Assembly (NCBI GenBank): GCA_015227615.1
Contig: JAALGZ010000045.1
Coordinates: 1 to 64,000, forward strand
Direction: 5' to 3'
DNA from: Labyrinthula sp. Ha
Lineage: Eukaryota > Sar > Bigyra > Labyrinthulida > Labyrinthulaceae
Length of the DNA stretch: 64,000 bases
How positions within the stretch are numbered: the first letter of the stretch is position 1; each line of letters begins with the position of its first letter. A program made the translations under genes and the position numbers. The notes under the pieces are model-generated. The model was not told where the DNA came from. It ran no database searches and worked only from the letters and a program-made list of their open reading frames with translations. Below are positions 11,301-23,887 of this stretch, in pieces.

Positions 11301-14300
11301 CATGACCTAGTTATATACAATCTAAGGTTTAAACAAGATGCAACCAAAGAGAAATAATATGCTTAAATATATTATAATAATTTACACTGACAAAAAGTCT
11401 CATACTTGCTTGGAGAATTTTTGACTTGTTCACTGCAATACTCGTCACTCTAAACTCTCTCTCTCTCTCTTTCCACAAAAAAATTACGCAGCATTAGATC
11501 ATACAGCTCTTGTAGAATTATTTACTGGTAAGTTGCTTCAAAGGAAGAGCAAATACACTGTTGTCTTAGTCGCCTTTAAAACGATAGCTCTGCATTCTTA
11601 AGTACTGTGGCTTAATTGTATAAGATTTAACCAGTACTTCCATGAGGGTTAAATAGTTTTCATACAATTTCAAAATGAAATTCCGCCAGAAGCTGGGCAA
11701 CAGTAAAAGAAACAACGAGATCCTCTTTCCAATCAATCAGACCTAAGATATGAAGAGATAATGGAAATAAGAAATAAACTCAAAATTAAATCAGAAAGCA
11801 AGCAGGACACTAGAAACGTCGACCAGAAAAATATTTTGAAATGTATTCTTTGCACCCTATCTTCAACACGGATCATAATTAATGGAATACAGAAAATACC
11901 AGTGAAAATATAAGTAAGACTTTTGAATAAATTGTTGGAATGATATTCACTTAAGTAATTATCATACACCCTATATTCGCCCTCAGAAATACTCAAAACA
12001 ACTTCGTTTTTTGTTGTGGAGGTTAGCATTTATTCCCTGTCATATGTGTCTAAGTTGGAATCCAAACTAGGAGTTGTATGATTGTAGTTTAAACCGGACT
12101 TCAGCTAGTTAGAGTGGAGAAAGAAGTTGAGAGCCAAAACAGAAGTGAATATTTATCAGGAACAAGACTTTAAACGAAATAGTTATTTTAGGTTAGAGGA
12201 GAAACTAGGAGAATTAATGGATTTTGTACTCCGGACTTGTTATTAGGGGTGCCGTTTGAGGATTTTTTTTATATATCTTTTGAATTTGGAGGGTTTTAAT
12301 GTTTTCTGAGTGAATTTTAGTTTTTTCACAGAGATTTTTCCTTAGTTTTAAAAACATTTTTAATATAATTTGAGTTTTTGGCTGTATGGCTCACTTTCTT
12401 GAGTTTTAATATTCGAATTTTTTATATTTTTTAAATTTTGTCACTTTCTGATGTACCATGGTACTGCTATAAAACCCTTCTCAGTTTATAGCAATCAAAT
12501 ACATGGCCAACGCTTCATCCATTGTATTGCTATAGCTACACTAGCAAGACTAATGTATATCTTGTTAGTATTACAGGCATTACAGGCTGGCGCGTCAACT
12601 TCGGACTTTCCTCCTCAAGTGCCAAGACAAGATATTAAACACACATAAGCAAGTAATAGAAGTTAAGGGACTTACTTTAAAAAGATTTAAAAGATCTTTT
12701 CTGAAGAGTACATTTCTTTAACTTTTACTTAATTTGAAACAGTTAAGAACAATAAGCATCAGTGTTCCATTAACAGCGAAACGGATGATGACTGCAGACA
12801 ATAAAATCTATCTAACTTGGCTAAAAATTAGTTTCATTAAAAGTTAGATATATACTCGTAAATTTACCTGCTTTAACTTTTAGGACAATTAAGATTGATA
12901 TCCTAAAAGAGTTTGACTTTCTTAAAACAAAATATAGTTCTTCGCGATGGCAAGAATTTTGCGTAATCTTCAAATATAAATGCTTGTATGTTGGCTCAAA
13001 CTCTTTTTCAGAAAATTTTTAGCACAACATTTGGAAATGTATACTAACTTCCTATTTAGTCGCAAAAGGGAGTTTAGGTTTTTAAGAAGCTAATCAGGAG
13101 TTATCTACGTTTTAATATCCGAATATCAATGCAGAGCTTAGCATGTGAAACTTTTTCGCAGTAAAATTCATTTTCCTCAGCTAATACTTTGTCTTCTTAA
13201 ATCAAATAAAATCTAAATTTACCATAGAGACTAATTCTCAGAATTTTTTAGTTTTTTCTTTTCTTTTACTACAATATACTATGGTTAAACTACTTATTTT
13301 TGTTTTCCAAAATACATTCAATTTTCAAGTCATATTCTTGTTTATCTGGTATTTCGCTTCATTCTAATGTAAAAACTATTGTAACATATAAAGCTTATTT
13401 AAATTTTTTTTTAAATAGCTGGTTTTTATATTTGAGCACTGAAAAATATTTTTCTATTCTGTTCTTTTCGGCTCAACCTGTATTTTTGGTGCATTACTAA
13501 ATAGTTATAAATTTTATTTCTAAACACATTTTTCGAGCTACAATGAACCAAAAAATAGTCTTTAATAGCACTGTCAAATATATCTTTAGCTATATAAGAT
13601 AGTATATTTTTAAAAATTGTTGACTTTATGCAGAACATCAAGTATCGTAAAAATATTACACATCCACTCTATATTGACCAGAAAAGAATGAATAAGTATG
13701 TTACAAAACACCTTTAGACTTTCATGTATAAGCTCTGAATTAAAGTTACAATTAGTATCGAACTATGATGTTTTATAAATTTTGTTATTATTGGGTGGTA
13801 ACAACTTTATTAACGATTTTTTTTAAAATATTGTATAATTCTTCTAATATCTACAATACCTTTTCAGGTCATCTATAAATCTCAAAACCTATTATAGGCT
13901 AAGCATAATGCTTACTCGTATAGAAATATAAATGATTAAAATTATATCAAGTAAAAATAACCCACGATTATTGAAATAATTCATGCAATATTACTTAGTT
14001 TTTTTCACCGAATCTTGCCCAAATGCAATATTCTACCACATAATTTGCTTCTTATTAAGAAAACTTTCTAACTATACATTTTCAAGGTAATTGATAACGA
14101 TTAGCATTTTAACCCGTAGAAAGGACTAATTATAAGTGCCGTTTTCACTATGTTTACATATCTTTTAAAACACACATTCAAACAGAGCACAATGAAGAGT
14201 AATTCTATTGATGATTTGATTCATCTCATACCTAAGAAATTCACCATTTCAGACTTTAGAAATAATTCTCTAGGGTCTAATACTCGTGTTAGTTGTAACT

Positions 14301-14405
14301 GAGCTAAGCTTTACTCAGAAGAGTCAAATGCTTACAATTTGCTCCTCTGAAAATTTTAAGTCTTTCCATCCTGGTAAGATTCACTATTTATTGTTCTGCA
14401 AAAAA
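8363..14405. other. Spacer between the duplicated segments; no gene I can support
   Basis: About 6 kb of AT-rich sequence. Short open stretches exist: 116 codons in plus near 8543-8893, 74 codons from 10993, and about 65 codons from 12451. The last contains an internal MYILLVLQALQAGAS segment that resembles a signal peptide, but there is nothing to show it is used. None matches a family I know. A short TC-rich microsatellite lies near 11451-11470. An 8-bp stem GCTATAAA / TTTATAGC lies near 12466-12494. Bases 10.6-12.2 kb have several lysine-rich open fragments that could be decayed retroelement sequence, unproven. Confidence 0.5.
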
Positions 14406-15784
14406 AAACAAAAAGTAGAAAACACGACATTTTAACGCTAAGATAGTTTTAAGGAAAATTTTTAATATTTTAAATAGCAGTCGGCAGTGGGGTAATATTC
14501 AATTTTCCAAACTATAATACTCTTAATAACCCAATAAATGTTTTTCCAGAGCTTAGAGAAACCACATCACTAAAAAAATGTTTGAATTTAGTTTAGAAAT
14601 AATTTGATTTTTAATTGAAGCAAGGACTTAACACTTTCAAAGAGAATATTGTGAAAATACTTTAGCATTAACTAGGTAAAAGTATGAGCACGAACATAGC
14701 TAAGTACTCTATATATGTAATTGGAAAGTGACTACTGTTTCAGCTTAATGGGAATAAGAAATCCCTTTGAGTAGGTGTTGGTAGTTGGCCCAAACCTTCG
14801 AAAAGTGAAGTAGCTACAGATACAAATTATCATCACAAAAAAGTTAAAGATTTAATAAGAGCAGTTTTAGGAAAAGATTGCTACAGCAGTGCACCACAAC
14901 TTGAACCTATATTATCCGGAATTGGACTTGAATATATCTTCAGATGCATCAATGAGGTTATAGGTTGGATTCTTATTCTAGACATTAGATAAACTATAAA
15001 CAAAATCCAGTCATGAAAAAAAAACACCGGTAAAGAAGGTTATTTTCCGGAAGGTTCGTTGTTTCACAAAAGAAGTAACACATCTCCCAGCAGGAATTTT
15101 TCCCGATCTTACAAGTGATGGAGAGGCTGAGGTACATGGTTCTTCGACATTCATCGTGTGTTCAAGTATACAAATATCAAACAAATTTTTCCTTTGGAAT
15201 GAAATTGCAAGGTTTAAAGAAAAATGCGAATGCTAGTAGTTTGTATGGGTTGGCAATCAAATTCCAAGAAGCAAATTCCATCTTCAATAGCGAAGAAAAA
15301 ACGAATGCATTAGCCGATTTAGTCGATGCATTGGAAAATTAGAGAAGTAGTGACCTCAACGAGTCAGAGGCAAAGATACACCTAGCCTCGGTCTACTTAT
15401 TATCTCCGACAGTACAGGGAGTCACGGATGATGATGATTACGAAACAGTGAAGATCCAATCAGAGAAACTACAAGAAAACAGACTCTCCATTGCAGAAAA
15501 AAAAACATGAGAGATGATAGCAGAAAAAAAAAGTAAAAGCGCTAGAATAATGTGGGAGGGTAAGGAATATATCGAAAAACGGGGTTGTGCAAAAAAGGCT
15601 CAAGTTACCACAAGAGAAGATAATTAGACTCAAAATATGTAATTTTTTCTAGGAAATACACCCGCCATTGACTTGAGAAATCATGGAACTGAAAAAAAAA
15701 CTCCAGTTTAGAACTGCCGAGTAATATAACTTTGCAAACGCTGGTCGAGAATTTGTATAGAATGTACCTGTAAAGTGTTAGAGA

Positions 15785-18300
15785 ACAGATGCTGAGAAAA
15801 ACCGAGCATCAAGTCTCTAAATCAGCAAAGAACCGGAAGGAATTTGTAGGAGACAGTTTTCCCTACATTAGCCATTAGGGGTAGATCCTAGTCATAACAA
15901 GTGAAGCTATCAGAAAGCTTTTCTTGATCTATGCAAATTAGGTACTGCAAGAGCAGTGGTTACAGTATTATTTGAATTGCATGGCTGGGTTGGGTAAAGG
16001 GATATATTTTAAATTATCATCGACAGAAGAGGTTATTTATGCAATGAACTTAAAGATCAATTATCTAGGTGGCTTAGATTTAGTCATGCCTACAATATAA
16101 GTTACACGCCAAGAATATACGGATTAAACCAGGTGAGTAACGTGTCTATATTGATAGTGATGTTGATCATTTGCAGTTAACCAATTCTAAAACGCACAGA
16201 ATGGTCTCAGCTGTTCTCACACAATATGGCGACGATAAAAACGACAACTATCAGAAAGAATGAAAGGACCTTTACGAACTATTTATTCTTAGGACGATAG
16301 GAACTAAATGAGAAAAAAACCGATGCCATTGAACTGAAAAAGTGCCAATCAGAGCTATGAAAAAAGTTTGGGGAACTACAATGAGGCCATTGGGAAACAT
16401 AGAAAGATAAGAAGACGCTGTAGGCAGACTAGGAGTGATGATCTACAACAAGCAGGGGAGGTGTAATTTTATGTGAAGACCCAGGAAATTAGGGCTAAGT
16501 TGCATGTAATAGATTTCATAGCACAAAGGTCCTACCATTCCATCGGGGGGAATGGATTATTGTCAGTTTGGCAGGAACGCAGAAGGGAAGGTAAAAAAAT
16601 TAATGTAAAATAAAAAAGCCCTTGCATGGTTAAAGAGAAAATCTCAAATACCTTTTACAAAGTAGAGAGCTTAATCTAAAAGGCCAAGTTAGTCCATGCG
16701 AGAAGACTCATGTGATATGAAGGAAAAACTTATGAACCAAGTGCAAAGATATCAGAACATTTTAAGTGGGATGAAAGAAACTTATATGTCATAAAACTTA
16801 TGAAGCTAAAACTAAGAGACTCTGCATACTTCTTAGAAGTGTAGTGGCTTAGGATGGGGAAGAAGAATGCAACAATGGAGATAATCAAAATTATGGCTGA
16901 GGAGGTATAGGATATGGTGGTGAATTTTCTCGGGGGTAAGAAAGTAGGAAGCAAAGAAAGTAGACACCGATAACGAGCCTTGAAAGTATTAGATAAGAAG
17001 ATTAGAGAGAGTATTTACTTAGGATCAGAAGACATAAACTGCTGTAAGGAGGAGAATGATCGATCAAGATAGTCCACAGACAGCAAAGGATGGTTCAAGA
17101 TAGAAAAACATAACTTTGTGCAGTGTGAAATGGTGCACTGGATTGGGAATTACACGGCAATGCATAGGAGGAAGCACTTACCAGGGAAACCACATAACAG
17201 AGGTATTCACAGATGCAGAACATCATCGAAAAATAGTCCTTGGATGAATATTCTAGAGTTCAACCTAGCGACAAAGAAATCGTGTTGCAAAATAGACGGA
17301 AGTATGGCACGAAGAGATATTTTCAAATTTCCCGAATAATTTCCAAGACAGAAAGTTTGCGAAAGGATTATTCGATCTATGAAAGCATAAGTTAAAGGTT
17401 GCATTAAAGCTCTTCTTCAGAAAAGGATTCGATACAATGGAACCAAGAAGAGAGAAACTTGCTTTCCTGAAGAATAATGCGAAAAAGTAATTATAGAAAG
17501 TGTATGGCTAAGAATAGGGAGGAGTGAAAGTCAGGAATTGATTAGAGAATCGGATAGCATGTGCAAGGAAAGCGATGATCAGACAAGAAAGGAAGAATGT
17601 GAGTAGAAGAAGTTTGTAGAGGTTTAGAGTGCAAGAAATCTGTGTGAAGGAACGCACCAGATAACCTTAGGAGGGAAGCAGTGGACGATTGAGACGGATA
17701 ATAGATTGAATAAGACTTGAGGCATGGATGGAAGAGTCAAGTATGAATTCCCATGGATACCTGCAAACAGCTTGCGGATAAGCATGGATGTTGCTGAGGT
17801 TGAAATACTGCTTTAAGATTTTCTTAGATGGAACCGCAGTAGATGTGTTATTCCTGCATCCCCGGTGGAGCATATCAGCATTGGATCCGATTAGAGGAGC
17901 AGCTTTAGATTATAGAATATTGAAGGTTGATCAAGTGCCGTGGACCATGCTGTTCGAGTTGCTTCCAAATGGATTTAGCTTTTTCGGGCTAGTAAATGCA
18001 GTAGAGGTCAGAGCACAAAGAATTATTCGATATGCAGTCTTAAATCTCATGAAAGCCGTTTCTTGTATAAAAGGTAATGTTGACGAAGAACTGTGACCAT
18101 CTATATGTTATTTAGTGATGCACGGGAAAGAAACTTCTTTGGTTGATAAGAAAGAAAAATCTTCGAAAAACCAGATTAGACAAAACAGTGGAGTTGATGT
18201 GATCTTTGAATCGCATCGAGAAAGAAACAGAAAACTACAACGCTTGCATGCGGTAAATATTGCCCAAGTTTCAAAGAATGTAATCAAATTCAAATATTTG
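15785..18300 (+). mobile_element. Fossil LTR-retroelement segment B, copy 2
   Basis: The duplicate of 1380-3900, with the same integrase remnants (about 15785-16300) and the same MT-A70-like remnant (about 17690-18300). It arose by duplication of the surrounding segment and not by retrotransposition, since the flanks are duplicated with it. It is broken in many places. Its methyltransferase stretch is less open than in copy 1. Confidence 0.7.
17690..18300 (+). pseudogene. MT-A70-like methyltransferase remnant of fossil B, copy 2
   Basis: Aligns codon for codon with 3283-3897 over most of its length, including the degenerate catalytic-motif region near 17857-17868 and the LPNGFSFFGLVN segment. 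It is interrupted, whereas copy 1 is not. It has the same family assignment and the same caution as copy 1: a fossil with no evidence of activity. Confidence 0.62.
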
Positions 18301-18614
18301 AATGTTGTGGAATCTACTAGAAGGTTGGATTACCATTACAACAGAGCTACCGTAAAAAATTCGATAGTTGCATCTGAGGATAAGAATTTTATTCATAGGA
18401 ATGATCAAATATATAAAGGTTAATGGTAGTTTAGTATAGGCGCTAGACTACCTTTGGATAGTATTGTAATATAGAGTTAGAAGCCTTTGGTTAAGATATA
18501 AGAATTTTAGATACAGATTTTCAGCTATATAAAGTAAGTGAAACAAGAGATAGAAGAAAAGATTACATGAATACCAAAGAAAAGGACTCTTCAATAATAG
18601 TTGATAATTTGTCT

Positions 18615-19574
18615 TTATCCCAACAAGTTATTATATAAATATGATTTAAATCTACACGATGACTTGAAGGTCTTATTCCTACCAAATTCAAAAGAAACTT
18701 TTCTTCCAGCCTCCTTAGCAAAATAAGCAAAAGAAACTAAACCCCAAGCTAGACCAAGGTGTTGCCTCAAACTATCAGCAATATATATAGAAAACTCAGT
18801 TTCTTCATGATATTTCAAGTATTCCTTTACAGCCAACAACGTAAAAACATAAATTTTGTCTTCATTATATTCTAGTATCGATACAATAGATATTCCTAAC
18901 TTTTGAATACTCAATCTAGAATAATTTCTTGAATCTCTAAATATTCTATACATATCAAGAGTTGGAATAACATATATTTCATTAGTTTCAAATTTCCACT
19001 TCGTTGAAGAATTGAAAACTTCCTCCATAGGTGTTAACTTTTTTAATTTATAATATGCTTGATATTCCGGTTGTAAAAATAAAGCATCAAAATCATGTTC
19101 CTCAAATTCAAAGGAAGAAATATTACTCACTTCAAAATATTCCATAAGGGCTCCACCTTCAAAAAGATGAGACACTTTTAAACTATATTCTTTTATATCA
19201 AAATTATTCCTCAAAGAATTTATAATATTTTCATATCCTTCAGCAACTTTTTTTGAATCGTTATCAACATACTTTTTTCGTTTTCCATCTCCTGTTGTTC
19301 CAACTTCCATACCTGTTGCATTTGTGTAAAACAACCTAAATTTCTTTTGTAAGACTTTCATATTATTCAATTTTATTAAATCCAAATGTTGAATGCCATT
19401 ATCTAAGAGTACAGTTGACAAACTTTGTTCAAATTCTGTCTCATTGTAGTCACTTTTACCAGGGAGTATTATAAAATCCATGTCTAAGTCTACCCAGGTA
19501 GAAGAATATCTATCTCTGGGATCAGGTAAGGCCCCAATATAAGTTAGTACTTTAGCTTCTATTTTAAGCTCCAT
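18615..19574 (-). CDS. Hypothetical protein, 319 aa, duplicated family (copy 2)
   Basis: An uninterrupted single-exon frame of 319 codons from the ATG at 19574-19572 to a TAA at 18615-18617, the duplicate of 4211-5170. Counting by hand over the frame, the two copies differ at about 57 nucleotides without any indel: about 45 change an amino acid and about 12 do not. Changed residues spread over the whole protein, while the blocks IEAKV, TYIGALPDPRDRYSSTW and KEYLKYHEETEFSIYI are unchanged. A LINE sits 62 bp upstream of the start (its 3' end at 19637), so the promoter may have been displaced relative to copy 1. Function unknown; no signal peptide or membrane segment seen. Confidence 0.75.
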   Translation of the reverse strand: MELKIEAKVLTYIGALPDPRDRYSSTWVDLDMDFIILPGKSDYNETEFEQSLSTVLLDNGIQHLDLIKLNNMKVLQKKFRLFYTNATGMEVGTTGDGKRKKYVDNDSKKVAEGYENIINSLRNNFDIKEYSLKVSHLFEGGALMEYFEVSNISSFEFEEHDFDALFLQPEYQAYYKLKKLTPMEEVFNSSTKWKFETNEIYVIPTLDMYRIFRDSRNYSRLSIQKLGISIVSILEYNEDKIYVFTLLAVKEYLKYHEETEFSIYIADSLRQHLGLAWGLVSFAYFAKEAGRKVSFEFGRNKTFKSSCRFKSYLYNNLLG

Positions 19575-19624
19575 AATGATACAATTTATAATTGTTATGC
19601 TTCTTTTATTCAATATTTATTTGA

Positions 19625-19636
19625 ATTTGTTCTTTT
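19625..19636. repeat. LINE target site duplication, left (ATTTGTTCTTTT)
   Basis: A 12-bp direct repeat next to the LINE 3' end, identical to 23876-23887. Both derive from the single copy kept near 5218-5230. Confidence 0.9.
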
Positions 19637-19637
19637 A

Positions 19638-20346
19638 AGGTTAAGGTTTTAAGGGAGTTGTTTGGGCCTACTGGCCTAACCCTATGGCGGGGATCTAACT
19701 ACCGATAAAAGCTACGTACTTTTATGCTATTTAGCTATTCTATTATGTTCCATTATGATATTTTAATTTTATTGGTAGTTGACAGAATCCTCCGAAGCTG
19801 GTTGGTCAAACTATAATCTCTTGATCATTTCCAGTATTTCCCAAAATCCTGTCATTTCTGATACAATCCACAATCAAATTAACAAAACACAAATCATGCA
19901 AAAAGTAAAGATAATCTCACGGGTGTCCAGATCACGTCGCCAGCTGCTTTTCCACTGAAGATTTATTATGATATGGCTTTCTATTATGTTCCTGTTCAAG
20001 ATTTTCACGGCTTTGTTCATTTTTATCTGGATTCTGCATTTTGGATGGCCTGTTTTTATCTTATGTTGGTTTTTTGGACGATCCTGTATTAGTTTCAAGT
20101 TGTTTGAGGGTAATTGAAGATGATTTGAGTTCGGGAGGTTGAAGGGGAGTATAGATGGTGAGGTTTCCTGATGCTTTTGATATGTTTTCTTGATTTTTTG
20201 AAGATTTTGCTTCTTGCTGTTGAGGTTGTCGATGGTCTTAGTGAGTGATGGGGGGCCTCCTTTGAGCTGACTTGCGCTGTTTTTGTGTTATTCTATAGGT
20301 TGGTTGTTCGTTGCTGCTGTTCCAGGTGAAGGATGTTGATATTTTG
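19638..20346 (-). other. LINE 3' untranslated region
   Basis: About 700 bp with no long ORF between the LINE coding end and its short repeat tail. Near its end the minus strand reads GGGTTAGGCCAGTAGGCCCA, a GGCC-paired motif that probably forms a hairpin used for recognition by the reverse transcriptase. This is an inference from its reuse at 40870-40920. Confidence 0.55.
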
Positions 20347-20655
20347 TCAGGGTGGAAGGATTTCGTTTATTTGTTCCAGCAGTTGAATATAGTCCATTGG
20401 GTTCATTCCTCTTCCTCCAGCTGTTATTCTTGACGTTTCTCTCAGGGCTTTAGGTGTTATTCTGGTTGTTGTGTTTTCTGTGGGTTGATTGTGGATGTTG
20501 TATCTTGGTCGAAGGATGGGTGTTAATGGTCTTCTTCTCGTGTCCAGGCTCCTGTTCATATCCAAGTCCAAGTCAGTGTTCCTGTTCAAGTCCAAGTTCG
20601 TGTTCATGCTCCTGCTCGCGTCCAAGTTCCTGTTCAAGTGCTGGTTCCTGTTCAA
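20347..20655 (-). pseudogene. C-terminal tail frame of the LINE, repeat-rich
   Basis: An open stretch of 102 codons beginning with TTG (not ATG), overlapping the end of the main LINE frame in another register. It starts inside a short tandem repeat of about 12 bp (CAGGAACTTGAA-like), which encodes LNRN-type repeats in both registers. The simplest reading is a length change in this slippery repeat that split off the last 100 codons of the LINE protein. A separate small ORF is less likely. Confidence 0.5.
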
Positions 20656-23600
20656 GTGTTCTTCTGGTTCCTGTTCAAGTGTTCTTCTGGTTCCTGGTTT
20701 CTTGCGCAGTTTGAAGGTTGGTTCTCATTTTCAGGGAAGTGGGTAAAGTGGGATGGTGGTGGGTCCTCAGGCGGCACTGGTTCTTCTCCTAGTAATGCAA
20801 GCGCTTCATAGTAGTATATAGGTTTTGCTGTTGGTGGTGGAGATGGGTTTTGAAGTTGGTATTCTCTCAACGCTGTTAGTTCCTTGTCGATAATGTCTTT
20901 CGCTGTGGATTTGTGGTTTTCTTGACGCTTTTTTATTATATTGACAAGGTCCAGGTTGTCTTCTTCAAGTTGAAAGTCAAAGCTGTCGATTCTATCTATG
21001 GTTCTCTTTAGCCTTCTTGATATCTTTGTTAAGGCTTTTGTTATCTTCACGTTGGACGGCCAGTTTTCTACATTATATATAACTGGAGCTATTACTAGCG
21101 CTCTTGCCAAGTTGATTCTTGTTTTCTTTTGGATGCTTGAGGAAGATAATATATCTCTGAACCTGTTGATATGGCTGTGGGCTTCATTTAACTTCTTGGA
21201 AATAGCATCAGCATTGATACCTTGTGGATCGAAGATAGTTCCAAGATACTTGTACCTTGTCACAGCTTCAATTGTTTCTCCTACTACTTCAATGTTGTTT
21301 GTCTTGGGTTGGATTTTGTCGTGTATGATCGTTCTACTGTCAGTAACAGCTAAAGTCCCAGCTCTGCTTCTGTTGCGCGTCCCATCACAAAATCTTGAGC
21401 TTTTGTGACACCTTAGGTACGTTTCAGAGTGAAAATACCTATCGCAACGCTCACAGTGGAAGTTGTTTAATATTCTATTCATATCTACGTCTGGAATCTT
21501 ATCAACCAAATTTTAACCTTCGCTTGTGAGCATAACTTTTGTCTTGCTAACATTAATTTTTAGGCCCGTGCGTTGCTGAAGATTCTGCAGTTGTGTTACG
21601 AAGCTGATCATTTCTTCATCGTTCCTTGTTAGTATTACTAAGTCATCTGCAAAAGCAAAGTATCTGAAGGTTTGGTTGTGTAAGCTGGTGCCTTGTAAGG
21701 TATTATTTTTTATTCTCTTCATTATAGAGTCAAGACAGAGGATAAAGAAGCTTGGGGATAAACTATCTCCTTGGAGCACTCCTCTCTTTATATTTACTAA
21801 ACTGCTTTTTTCTCCGCTGTCTGAAACGAAAACTTTGGTCTTGTCGTAGAGGATGGTGATAAGTTTGATGAGTTTTCTTGGTACGTGATGTTCTTCTAAA
21901 GCTAGTTTCATGAATTTATGCGAAATACTATCAAAAGCTTTCGCAAAGTCTATGAAAAGAATTCGAAGATATATTTTCTGCTTCAGAGTTTCCTTTATGA
22001 TTGTATCAAGTGCTTCAATTTTCTGTATCGTTGAACGGTTGTTTCTGAATCCTGCTTGGTAATCTGGAAGTTTCTTCAGTATTGGTGCTATTCTATTGTT
22101 GATGATTTTTGTGAGAAGTTTAAAGTGAGAGTTCAATAGTGAGATTGGTCTATAGTTTGAAGGGTCGTTTTTACTTCCCTTCTGTTTGTATAGATACACT
22201 ACTTTGCCTCTGCAGATTTTTCTCATTTTTTTAGACTTGAACGCGTCTAGCCTGAAAAAAGATTGGATTTCTCTAATAGCATGTTTTTGAACTACTTCAA
22301 CATGCTTCAGGACTTCGTTTCTTATGTTGTCTGGTCCTGGAGCTTTATTATTCTTTAGGGTTTTGATGCATTCTTTGACTTCATCTGCTTTTGGAGGATG
22401 AATGTTTATGCTGTTTGAAGGAGCCGGTGCAAGTATTGGAGTTTGGTAATGTCGTATTTGGTTTTCCGTCAATAAATTCGTTGGAAGTGGTAGGTTTTGT
22501 TACTTCTCTAAATATTCTTTTAGTATCTGAATACGACCTGCGGTTCCCACCAATTTCCCAGCTGTATTCTTGGTTATTTTACCGAACTGTTTACGGACTG
22601 GTTTTACCTTCTTTATCAGTTGATACCCGGTTCTCGTATTATTGCTTTGAAACGCAGTTTCTATTTCAGACGCTATTCTCTCCAACCAGTTGTTGTAGTC
22701 TTCTTTAGCTGATCTTTTTACTTCGTTTGTAATTCTTTTCTTCTCCTCAGGATTTAGGTTGCTCCAATTGGCTGGTTTGTACCTCATCAATGACATGGTT
22801 TGTTCCGAGTTCTGGTGTTCAGGAAGGTTGTACTTGACTTCTGGGAGATGTTTCTTCATGATGGATGGAATTGAGTGGGTTAGAGTAAGGTAGGTGTCCG
22901 TTAGTGTGTCATTTAGTTCAAGTACCTCCTTGAGATCACTACTTATTTTCTCTTGTAGTGCCGCGTTGGACTTTAACACACTGTAGTCCAGCTGTGATCT
23001 GGGTCTCTTCTTCGATGTATGATGCTGATGTAAGTTCACCCTTATTGAAAGAGCTAGATGATCGAAGTTTTTCTTCATCCATAGGTTGTATGCTATGGTT
23101 GAGGATATTTTGAAGCAAGATATTGCAGGTACATGGTTTGTAACTACATAGTCAATTTCGGATGGCCCCCCACTATTTGACCTTGGCATAAATGTAGCAT
23201 GTTTCCTAGAACCTTTCTTGCCAGTAACAGCTAAATGGTTGTAGATTGTTAGTTCTTTTTCTTTCAAAAACTCCACTAACAGTTTACCATTAGCATTTGT
23301 ACGGTGAGAGAGTCCTAATCTACCTTCTACATTTAATTCTTTTCTTGAAACTTGAGCGTTAAAATCACCACAAATGAGAACCAACCTTCTTTTGTTAACT
23401 CCATTCAGCTTTGACTTGAGCTCCTTCAGGTACTTCTTGTAGACTTCTTGACCGTGACCGCAGTGTGGCGCGCAAGTGTTAATTAGAATGAGGCTACTTT
23501 TTCCACCTAGTTTGACAACCAGCTTCAGGATCCTGTCGCTCCTTCCATCTGTGTCCGTTACTTGGCTAGCAAGCTCGTTACACAGGAAGGTCGCTACGCC

Positions 23601-23873
23601 CGCAGCTTTTTCAGGCAGTTTTGAGAAAAACCACCTTCCTGAAGCCGAGCTAACGTTCACCATTCGCTGTAGGCGTTGCATTCCCTGCTTGTGCAGTTCC
23701 TGCAACATTAAGATTTCGTTTTCTTTAGTAAGTTGTTGTACGTAGCTGCACTTAAAGGCAGTTAGACCACCAACATTCACGCTCACCAACTTGGGAGAGC
23801 GCTTCAGTCGGCTCGCTACCCCTGGGACTTCTTTCGAAGGAGTAGAAAGGTCGCTACTCTGAAAACTTTGCAT
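20652..23873 (-). pseudogene. LINE polyprotein: endonuclease, reverse transcriptase, C2HC finger (two in-frame stops)
   Basis: One frame of 1074 codons starting at ATG 23873 and interrupted by two TAA codons (22502-22500 and 21515-21513), otherwise open. The N-terminal 300 residues form an apurinic/apyrimidinic-type endonuclease: SVNVGGL, MLQELH, CGDFNAQ, SEIDYVV and FDHLALSI carry the expected N, E, D-x-N, D and D-H residues. Reverse transcriptase follows: KAPGPDNI, YRPISLL, QAGFRNNRST, FIDFAKAFDSI, GVLQGDSLSP and the catalytic FADD (near 21640-21665). After the palm comes a zinc-finger-like CERCDRYFH...H...C segment (near 21455-21390), then a thumb beginning YKYLGTIFD. The rarity of breaks implies a fairly young copy. 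Confidence 0.92.
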
Positions 23874-23875
23874 TT

Positions 23876-23887
23876 ATTTGTTCTTTT
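23876..23887. repeat. LINE target site duplication, right (ATTTGTTCTTTT)
   Basis: Identical to 19625-19636, next to the LINE 5' end. Confidence 0.9.

Larger units (their letters stand above)
19637..23875 (-). mobile_element. LINE with apurinic-type endonuclease and reverse transcriptase (RTE/Jockey-like)
   Basis: A 4239-bp non-LTR retrotransposon inserted on the minus strand into copy 2 of the duplication. It is flanked by the 12-bp direct repeat ATTTGTTCTTTT (19625-19636 and 23876-23887), and copy 1 has the uninterrupted sequence near 5213-5232. The start codon lies two bases inside the 5' end, so the copy is either 5'-truncated right there or belongs to a family with almost no leader. The 3' end is not poly(A). 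Read on the minus strand it finishes ...CCTTAAAACCTTAACCTT, a short repeat tail as in RTE-like elements. Upstream of this is a GGCC-rich hairpin-like motif that is also seen at 40870-40920. Confidence 0.93.

Noticed and set aside
20454-20746. Cys/Ser-rich plus-strand ORFs of about 85 codons
   Set aside because: They are the reverse reading of the 12-bp repeat and C-terminal part of the LINE.
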